Assembly (NCBI GenBank): GCA_937864275.1
Contig: CALMIW010000130.1
Location: 1 to 5,190, forward strand
Direction of reading: 5' to 3'
DNA length: 5,190 nucleotides
From: an uncultured Dehalococcoidia bacterium
Lineage (GTDB): Bacteria; Chloroflexota; Dehalococcoidia; Tepidiformales; Tepidiformaceae
Made by a program: the position numbers and the translations under genes. Within the stretch, counting starts at the first letter, position 1; the number at the start of each line of letters is the position of its first letter. Under the pieces are notes generated by a model that worked only from the letters and a program-made list of their open reading frames with translations, ran no database searches and had not been told where the DNA came from. Of this stretch, positions 1 to 5,190 are shown piece after piece.

Positions 1-47
1 GACCACCGAGATCTACACTCTTTCCCTACACGACGCTCTTCCGATCT
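1..47 (+). other. Illumina P5/Read 1 adapter contamination
   Basis: These 47 bases match, without a mismatch that I can see, the 3' part of the Illumina universal (P5 plus Read 1 primer) adapter. They begin at GACCACCGAGATCTACAC and end with the diagnostic ACGACGCTCTTCCGATCT. The first 11 bases of the full oligonucleotide are absent. The sequence is synthetic and not part of the organism. An adapter at a contig end is expected when short inserts are read through into the opposite adapter and the reads are not trimmed. The genomic sequence therefore starts at 48, and the gene entering there is cut by the end of the assembly rather than broken in the genome. Confidence 0.98.
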
Positions 48-272
48 AGCGCCGGAAGCGGGCTTCGGCTGCGGTACGCCTTCACCGAGGTAGACCGGGC
101 AGGTCACATGGTTCGCCCCCAGGCAGTGCTTCTCCTGGTGCGGCGTGGCAATGCGAGTTGGATTGGGGAGCCGATAGCACCGGTGTGCTTCCGTCGCGTA
201 GGTCGCGTGGGAGTCCGCGTCATCGGCAAGGCCGAGATACGGGCATACGGCCGAATATTCTTCCTGCGTCAC
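48..272 (-). CDS. Partial cysteine-rich CPYLG-domain protein, N-terminal 75 residues
   Basis: An open frame of 75 codons runs from a GTG at 272 to the end of genomic sequence at 48 without a stop, so the C-terminus is missing. The protein begins VTQEEYSAVCPYLGL and has four cysteines at about residues 10, 32, 50 and 58. They sit in the motifs CPYLGLADDADSH, EAHRCYR, HQEKHCLG and TCPVYL. This C-x21-C-x17-C-x7-C pattern, with a histidine two residues before C32, suggests a small metal-binding or disulfide-stabilised domain. After residue 62 the sequence becomes a Pro/Ala/Gly-rich linker, suggesting that another domain followed. From memory, similar N-termini occur in Chloroflexota proteins, some with LysM domains further on, but I know of no assigned function. 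No signal peptide or membrane segment precedes the domain, so this part looks cytoplasmic. The GTG start is supported by AGGAG five bases upstream. The two ATG codons nearest upstream are out of frame. That this is a real gene is fairly sure; its role is unknown. Confidence 0.75.
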
Positions 273-277
273 TTGTG

Positions 278-282
278 CTCCT
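278..282 (-). promoter_or_regulatory. Shine-Dalgarno AGGAG for the cysteine-rich gene
   Basis: On the minus strand AGGAG lies five bases before the GTG at 272. It decides the start, because no in-frame ATG lies nearby and the ATG codons at 316 and 328 have no purine-rich site in front of them. Confidence 0.65.
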
Positions 283-365
283 GTCCCGCGGGGCGCTCCG
301 ACCACCAGTTTTCCATGGTATCAGCCATATCGAAAGGCGAAAGGAGGACAGGAAAGCTCGGGTGA

Positions 366-388
366 GGCCGGCCCCGCCCGGGCCGGCC
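366..388 (-). terminator. GC-only hairpin, possible terminator downstream of ycaQ
   Basis: GGCCGGCCC (366-374) and GGGCCGGCC (380-388) are perfect 9-bp inverted arms around a 5-base loop, all G/C. The hairpin lies about 100 bases past the ycaQ stop and about 95 bases before the next minus-strand gene. On the minus strand it is followed by a pyrimidine-rich stretch (CTTTCCTGTCCTCCTTTCGC) rather than a clean T run. It could be a non-canonical terminator, an RNA-stabilising 3' end, or simply a GC-rich palindrome. The structure is certain; the terminator role is inference. Confidence 0.4.
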
Positions 389-404
389 GCTATGGAGTGG
401 GGGT

Positions 405-432
405 GGGGCGCCCCATTGGGATGGGACGCCCC
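405..432 (-). repeat. Second GC-rich hairpin, better paired in minus-strand RNA
   Basis: GGGGCGCCCC (405-414) and GGGACGCCCC (423-432) flank the 8-base loop ATTGGGAT. On the plus strand the stem has one C/A mismatch. In minus-strand RNA the same position is a G-U wobble, giving an uninterrupted 10-bp stem. An alternative smaller hairpin, CCCCGT-GCG-ACGGGG (429-443), uses part of the same sequence. Together with the hairpin at 366-388 it makes the spacer after ycaQ strongly structured. No protein gene is convincing in 273-488. Confidence 0.5.
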
Positions 433-488
433 GTGCGACGGGGAGGACAATGTCGCTTGGCGAACCCTTGGTCAGGAGGCCGCCTACC

Positions 489-1766
489 CTAACTAACGGA
501 CACATCGTCCGCTGGCGAAGGGTGGCGCCCCGGAGGGTTCGGTGTCCGTTGGGCGGGACGCTTTAGGGCGCGAAAGCAGACCGCGTATTCCCCGCCGAAC
601 CGGGCTGCCAGCCGTGGCGCGAGGTCGCCCTTCGGCGCCACCTCCACGCGCTCCAGCCCAAGCCACTTCGCCATCGCCTTGAGCTCCGAGGTCAGCGATG
701 CCGCGGTCTTCGCCGCCGGCGCGCCGGGTTCGAGGTGGGCCGCCTGCACCTGGAGCGCTGAAGCCTGGCGGTTCGCCTTGAGGTCTACCCGCGCCGCCAG
801 CCGGTTGTCATCCATGAAGGGCAGGACGTTGTAGCCGTACACCCGTTTCTCCGGGGGCGTATAGAACTCGATGCGGTAGTAGAAGCCAAACAGCCGCTCC
901 GTCCGTGCCCGGTCCCAGACCAGGTTGTCGAACGGGCTGAGGAGTGCCCGCGCGCTCACCTCGGGCGCCCGGTCGATCCCCGGCGCGAGGAACGCACGCC
1001 CCTTCCAGCCCTCCACCGCGACCGGACGCGCCAGGCCGGCGGAGACGAGTTCCGCGATCCGCGGGGCGACCTCGCCCACCAGGATGCGGTAGTAGTCCGC
1101 GAGGTCGTTCACGGTCGCGACGCCGAGCGCGTCCAGCGCGTTGACGACCATCTGGCGGTGCGCGTCCTCCTCTCGGTGGCCGGGTGCGGCGAGGACCGAT
1201 GGTTCGAACACGCGCTCCGCGACGTCGTACACGCGCGCGAAGTTGCGGCGGTCTTTCACCGCCAGCCGGCCGGGGGCGAACTGGTATTCGAGTCCCATCT
1301 TGGCCTGGCTCCAGCCCCCCCATCCATGGCTGGACCGCTTGCCATCCCCCTCGCCCGCCTGCGCCGGCCCCTCCTGGCGCACTTTCTCCAGGACCGAGGC
1401 GAAGTAGGCGAGCCGTTCGGCGCCGATCGCGCGGCGCCCCCAGCGGTGTCCGCGTTCCATCCGGTGCCTGAGCAGCGGGTAGTCCGCCATCGGCACGAAG
1501 CAGGCTTCGTGCGCCCACTGTTCGAACACGTACCGCTCCCGGTAGGCCAGATCGTCCAGCATCTCCCGCCGGTACGGTCCGAGGCGAGAGAAGAACGGCA
1601 GGTAATGGGCACGCACCAGGACGTTGACGGAATCGATCTGGATGAGCTTCAGACGGTCGATCGTCCGGCGCATCTCCTCCAGCCCGGGGCGACGGGGCCG
1701 GGGCTCGCCGAAGCCCTGCGCCGCGAGGGCGATACGGCGCGCTTCGGCGTTCGAAATCGAATCCAT
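489..1766 (-). CDS. ycaQ: YcaQ-family (AlkX-like) DNA crosslink glycosylase, winged-helix protein
   Basis: A complete 425-residue protein of the HTH_42 / YcaQ family. Characterised members (E. coli YcaQ, about 410 residues; Streptomyces AlkZ is a relative) are DNA glycosylases that remove alkylated bases and unhook interstrand crosslinks. Visible family signatures: LKLIQIDSVNVLVRAHYLPF (residues 39-58), whose Q43-I-D45 is the QxD catalytic motif of the YcaQ branch rather than the QxQ of AlkZ; FEQWAHEACFVPM (81-93); GWSQAKMGLEYQF (151-163) followed by the RNFARVYDVAERV helix; and the C-terminal SPFDNLVWDRARTERLFGF (277-295), YGYNVLPFM (310-318) and DNRLAARVDLKA (320-331). The Pro-rich end after about residue 402 does not look like the family core. 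The ATG at 1766 puts the first helix in the usual place. There is no Shine-Dalgarno sequence, but a -10 box lies nine bases upstream. The gene stands alone, divergent from the str operon. The family call is firm; activity on crosslinks is inferred. Confidence 0.9.
   Translation of the reverse strand: MDSISNAEARRIALAAQGFGEPRPRRPGLEEMRRTIDRLKLIQIDSVNVLVRAHYLPFFSRLGPYRREMLDDLAYRERYVFEQWAHEACFVPMADYPLLRHRMERGHRWGRRAIGAERLAYFASVLEKVRQEGPAQAGEGDGKRSSHGWGGWSQAKMGLEYQFAPGRLAVKDRRNFARVYDVAERVFEPSVLAAPGHREEDAHRQMVVNALDALGVATVNDLADYYRILVGEVAPRIAELVSAGLARPVAVEGWKGRAFLAPGIDRAPEVSARALLSPFDNLVWDRARTERLFGFYYRIEFYTPPEKRVYGYNVLPFMDDNRLAARVDLKANRQASALQVQAAHLEPGAPAAKTAASLTSELKAMAKWLGLERVEVAPKGDLAPRLAARFGGEYAVCFRALKRPAQRTPNPPGRHPSPADDVSVS
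495..550. repeat. Inverted repeat in the 3' end of ycaQ
   Basis: AACGGACAC (495-503) and GTGTCCGTT (542-550) are perfect 9-bp inverted arms, 38 bases apart, inside the last codons of ycaQ. The left arm can also pair locally, CGGAC-ACATC-GTCCG (497-511), and the two GTCCG segments are near direct repeats (GTCCGCTGGCG and GTCCGTTGGGCG). The repeats coincide with the non-conserved C-terminal tail. No T run follows on either strand, so this is not a standard terminator. Confidence 0.5.
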
Positions 1767-1774
1767 GAGGCGGT

Positions 1775-1780
1775 ATTCTA
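1775..1780 (-). promoter_or_regulatory. ycaQ -10 box (TAGAAT), probable leaderless start
   Basis: On the minus strand TAGAAT (5 of 6 matches to TATAAT) ends eight bases before the ATG of ycaQ. Transcription normally starts 6-8 bases after the -10 box, which places the first RNA base at or within a base or two of the ATG. That agrees with the lack of any Shine-Dalgarno sequence there. No good -35 hexamer is seen at 16-18 bp (CGCGAC at 17), so the promoter may be weak or use another contact. Confidence 0.5.
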
Positions 1781-1817
1781 GGGAGGCGCGGAGGCCCGTC
1801 GCGAGTCTGCCCTGAAG

Positions 1818-1845
1818 TTGACAGCACTTATCGCTGTGGTACTCT
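1818..1845 (+). promoter_or_regulatory. str operon promoter (TTGACA, 16 bp, extended -10 TACTCT)
   Basis: A perfect -35 hexamer TTGACA (1818-1823) is followed after 16 bp by TACTCT (1840-1845). TACTCT keeps the three most important -10 positions (TA...T) and is preceded by TGG, an extended -10 element. Transcription would begin near 1852, giving a leader of about 210 nt before rpsL. This is the only convincing sigma-70-type promoter upstream of the operon in the divergent region. TTGACT at 1862-1867 has no partner -10 at usable spacing. Confidence 0.65.
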
Positions 1846-1868
1846 TCTCATTCGGCGCTTATTGACTG

Positions 1869-1887
1869 GCGAACTTTATCAGTTTGC
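1869..1887 (+). other. Leader hairpin 1 of the str transcript
   Basis: GCGAACT (1869-1875) and AGTTTGC (1881-1887) form a 7-bp stem with one G-U pair around the loop TTATC, about 20 nt into the predicted leader. It may stabilise the 5' region or bind a regulator; nothing identifies a function. Confidence 0.35.
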
Positions 1888-1944
1888 GCAGGTCGCGAAG
1901 CTGAGTGCTTGAAGACGGCTCTGGCCCGCAACGTGGCCGGGGCG

Positions 1945-1979
1945 CTGTTCACGAACAGGCTTTTCGGCCTGTTTTCGTG
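1945..1979 (+). promoter_or_regulatory. Mutually exclusive hairpins in the rpsL leader
   Basis: The segment AACAG (1954-1958) can pair upstream with CTGTT (1945-1949) around the loop CACG. Alternatively AACAGGC (1954-1960) can pair downstream with GCCTGTT (1967-1973) around TTTTCG. The second stem can extend by four pairs, CACG (1950-1953) with CGTG (1976-1979), across a two-base TT bulge. The two structures share a strand and cannot form together, an arrangement typical of attenuators. TTTT (1972-1975) overlaps the end of the downstream stem but is short for an intrinsic terminator. The pairing is seen in the sequence; regulation is inferred. Confidence 0.4.
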
Positions 1980-2052
1980 CCCAGAACAAGAAGGCCCCAA
2001 ACGGCCAGGACACCGCGGTTTCTGTATTCAGGCCGCCCGAAATGCCCAATGC

Positions 2053-2059
2053 AGGGGAG
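2053..2059 (+). promoter_or_regulatory. Shine-Dalgarno AGGGGAG for rpsL
   Basis: AGGGGAG ends five bases before the ATG at 2065 and fixes that start, although the reading frame stays open upstream as far as a TTG at 1909. The protein from 2065 begins MPTINQLVRK, the conserved S12 N-terminus, so the upstream in-frame stretch is leader, not coding. Confidence 0.75.
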
Positions 2060-2064
2060 CAGCG

Positions 2065-2508
2065 ATGCCGACCATCAACCAGCTCGTCCGCAAGGGACGC
2101 ACGCCGAAGACGAAGAAGTCCGGCGCGCCTGCCCTGCTCTTCAGCTTCAACTCGCACTCCAACCGGCTCACCAAAGTCGGTGGGAAGTCCGGGTCGCCGC
2201 AGAAGCGCGGCGTGTGCACCCAGGTGCGCACCCAGACGCCGAAGAAGCCGAACTCGGCCCTCCGCAAGGTGGCCCGCGTCCGTCTTTCGAACGGCATCGA
2301 AGTGACCGCCTACATCCCGGGCGAAGGCCACAACCTGCAGGAGCACTCCGTTGTGCTCGTGCGCGGTGGCCGCGTGAAGGACCTCCCGGGTGTGCGCTAC
2401 CACATCGTCCGTGGCGCGCTCGACGCGACCGGCGTGAACAACCGAAAGCAGGGCCGTTCCAAGTACGGCACCCGCAAGAACGCCCAGGCCGCCGGCCGCA
2501 AGAAGTAA
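2065..2508 (+). CDS. rpsL: 30S ribosomal protein S12
   Basis: A 147-residue protein with the unmistakable S12 core: MPTINQLVRKGR, SPQKRGVCTQVRT, TPKKPNSALRKVARVRL, GEGHNLQEHSVVLVRGGRVK, DLPGVRYHIVRGALD and RKQGRSKYGT. S12 lies at the decoding centre of the small subunit and helps control codon-anticodon accuracy. Lys60 and Lys105 correspond to E. coli Lys43 and Lys88, the sites of streptomycin-resistance substitutions. Both are lysine, so the sequence predicts the sensitive form. Asp106 corresponds to the aspartate methylthiolated by RimO. Compared with E. coli S12 (124 residues) there are 17 extra residues between Leu24 and Pro45, rich in Ser, Asn, Lys and Gly, plus a few at the basic C-terminus (AQAAGRKK). 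I recall similar insertions in Chloroflexota S12, so this is probably a lineage feature. It is the first gene of the str operon. Confidence 0.98.
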   Translation: MPTINQLVRKGRTPKTKKSGAPALLFSFNSHSNRLTKVGGKSGSPQKRGVCTQVRTQTPKKPNSALRKVARVRLSNGIEVTAYIPGEGHNLQEHSVVLVRGGRVKDLPGVRYHIVRGALDATGVNNRKQGRSKYGTRKNAQAAGRKK

Positions 2509-2531
2509 AGGCCTGACAGGAGTCTTCGACA

Positions 2532-3002
2532 ATGGCTCGACGCAACCGCCCAGAACGGCGCCCGACGCCGCCCGATGCGCGCTTCAGCTCGCCCACCGTG
2601 CAGGTCCTCATCAACAAGGTGATGACCCGCGGCAAGAAGAGCACCGCGGAGCGCGTCGTCTATGGCGCGTTCGACCGCATCCAGACGCAGACGGGCCGCG
2701 ACCCGCTGGACGTCTTTCAGCAGGCGGTGCGCAACACCACGCCCGTGCTCGAGGTGAAGCCTCGCCGCGTCGGTGGCGCCACCTACCAGGTGCCGGTCGA
2801 AATTCGCGCCGATCGACGGCTCGCGCTTTCGATGCGCTGGCTCCTGAACGCCGCCCGGAGCCGCAACGGCCGCTCCATGAGCGAGAAGCTCGCCAGCGAG
2901 TTCCTCGACGCTGCCAACAACACCGGCGCTGCCATCAAGCGCCGCGACGACACCCACCGTATGGCCGAAGCGAACCGCGCCTTCGTCCATTACCGCTGGT
3001 AA
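2532..3002 (+). CDS. rpsG: 30S ribosomal protein S7
   Basis: A 156-residue protein, the usual S7 length. It contains the characteristic VLINKVMTRGKKSTAERVVY (residues about 25-44), the helix with FQQAVRNTTPVLEVKPRRVG, the GGATYQVPVEI hairpin, RRLALSMRWLLNAARSR, and the C-terminal AIKRRDDTHRMAEANRAF ending in HYRW. S7 nucleates assembly of the 16S rRNA 3' domain and lines the E-site/mRNA exit side of the 30S head. The start follows ACAGGAG (2516-2522) with a 9-base spacer. The gap after rpsL is only 23 nt. The roughly 100-nt rpsL-rpsG spacer that in E. coli carries the S7 repressor-binding site is therefore absent, and any S7 feedback would have to act elsewhere. Confidence 0.98.
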   Translation: MARRNRPERRPTPPDARFSSPTVQVLINKVMTRGKKSTAERVVYGAFDRIQTQTGRDPLDVFQQAVRNTTPVLEVKPRRVGGATYQVPVEIRADRRLALSMRWLLNAARSRNGRSMSEKLASEFLDAANNTGAAIKRRDDTHRMAEANRAFVHYRW

Positions 3003-3023
3003 GCGAAAGGCTGCTGGAGTCCC

Positions 3024-5099
<2,076 letters not shown>

Positions 5100-5126
5100 C
5101 CACCCCTTAGCAGGCTCCACACCAGG

Positions 5127-5132
5127 AAAGGA
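5127..5132 (+). promoter_or_regulatory. Shine-Dalgarno AAAGGA for tuf
   Basis: AAAGGA lies eight bases before the tuf ATG, in the 41-nt fusA-tuf spacer. No promoter or terminator-like hairpin is visible in that spacer, so tuf is probably read on the same transcript as fusA. Confidence 0.6.
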
Positions 5133-5140
5133 ATCCATCA

Positions 5141-5190
5141 ATGGCGAAGGCGAAATTTGAGAGGACGAAGCCGCACGTAAACGTCGGGAC
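5141..5190 (+). CDS. tuf: Elongation factor Tu, N-terminal fragment
   Basis: The last 50 bases encode MAKAKFERTKPHVNVG plus two bases of the next codon. This is the standard bacterial EF-Tu N-terminus just before the GTIGHVDHGKT P-loop. The window edge cuts the gene; nothing suggests it is truncated in the genome. EF-Tu carries aminoacyl-tRNA to the ribosome as a GTP complex. Position after fusA is the classical str-operon arrangement, and rpsJ and the S10 ribosomal cluster commonly follow. Confidence 0.95.
   Translation, partial: MAKAKFERTKPHVNVG

Noticed and set aside
48..488. Mobile element, CRISPR array, or tRNA/rRNA in the left part
   Set aside because: No spaced direct repeats, terminal inverted repeats with a transposase frame, or tRNA-like T-loop and acceptor pairing are seen here or elsewhere in the window.
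158..496. Plus-strand 112-codon open frame, with AAAGGAGG at 339-346 suggesting a shorter start at GTG 362 or ATG 392
   Set aside because: The purine run is 15 or more bases from either start codon, the frame crosses the GC hairpins and overlaps the cysteine-rich gene antisense, and the peptide resembles nothing I know. The run is better read as the complement of a pyrimidine-rich tract in minus-strand RNA.
1158..1781. 207-codon plus-strand open frame opposite ycaQ
   Set aside because: It is antisense to a protein with clear family motifs and has no recognisable domain or start signal.
808..1827. 339-codon minus-strand open frame overlapping ycaQ in another frame
   Set aside because: Arg/Pro/Gly-rich shadow of the ycaQ frame with no family features.
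1862..1890. TTGACT as a second str promoter
   Set aside because: No acceptable -10 hexamer is found 16-18 bp downstream.
1945..1958. CTGTTCACGAACAG palindrome as a LexA (SOS) box
   Set aside because: The half-site spacing (CTGT-N6-ACAG) does not fit the proteobacterial N8 box, and the GTTC/GAAC order is reversed from the GAAC-N4-GTTC type. It lies within the transcribed leader and is better explained by the competing hairpins.
1909..2064. In-frame N-terminal extension of rpsL from a TTG at 1909
   Set aside because: S12 begins at MPTINQLVRK, a good Shine-Dalgarno sequence precedes 2065, and the extension overlaps leader hairpins.

Overview
The window is high-GC bacterial chromosomal DNA with an Illumina sequencing adapter still attached to its left end (1-47), so position 48 is probably where the true genomic sequence of this contig begins. 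The best lineage guess is Chloroflexota. This rests on two recalled similarities: ribosomal protein S12 carries a 17-residue insertion after residue 24, and the first partial gene encodes a four-cysteine CPYLG-type N-terminal domain that I associate with that phylum. The guess is inference and has not been tested by alignment.

Left part, minus strand. A cysteine-rich protein (48-272, GTG start, AGGAG ribosome binding site) runs off the contig end, so its C-terminal part is lost. Upstream of it lies a 216-base gap holding two very GC-rich hairpins (366-388 and 405-432). One forms a fully paired stem only in the minus-strand RNA, which suggests a processing or termination region between the two minus-strand genes. 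Next comes a complete 425-residue YcaQ-family DNA glycosylase gene (489-1766) with the QxD catalytic motif. It has a TAGAAT -10 box so close to its ATG that its mRNA is probably leaderless.

The divergent intergenic region (1767-2064) holds that minus-strand promoter. It also holds a strong plus-strand promoter (TTGACA, 16 bp, TGG-TACTCT at 1818-1845) and a leader of about 210 nt with several hairpins, two of which share a strand and exclude each other.

Right part, plus strand. This is the streptomycin (str) operon in classical order: rpsL (S12), rpsG (S7), fusA (EF-G) and the first 16 codons of tuf (EF-Tu), which is cut by the window edge. The spacers are 23, 21 and 41 nt, each with a Shine-Dalgarno-like sequence, so the genes are presumably co-transcribed. 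Here the operon begins with its own promoter next to a DNA repair gene rather than following rpoBC.

Nothing in the window amounts to a new multi-gene system. The items most worth a second look are the four-cysteine domain, the S12 insertion, the structured str leader, the leaderless repair-gene promoter and the adapter contamination.
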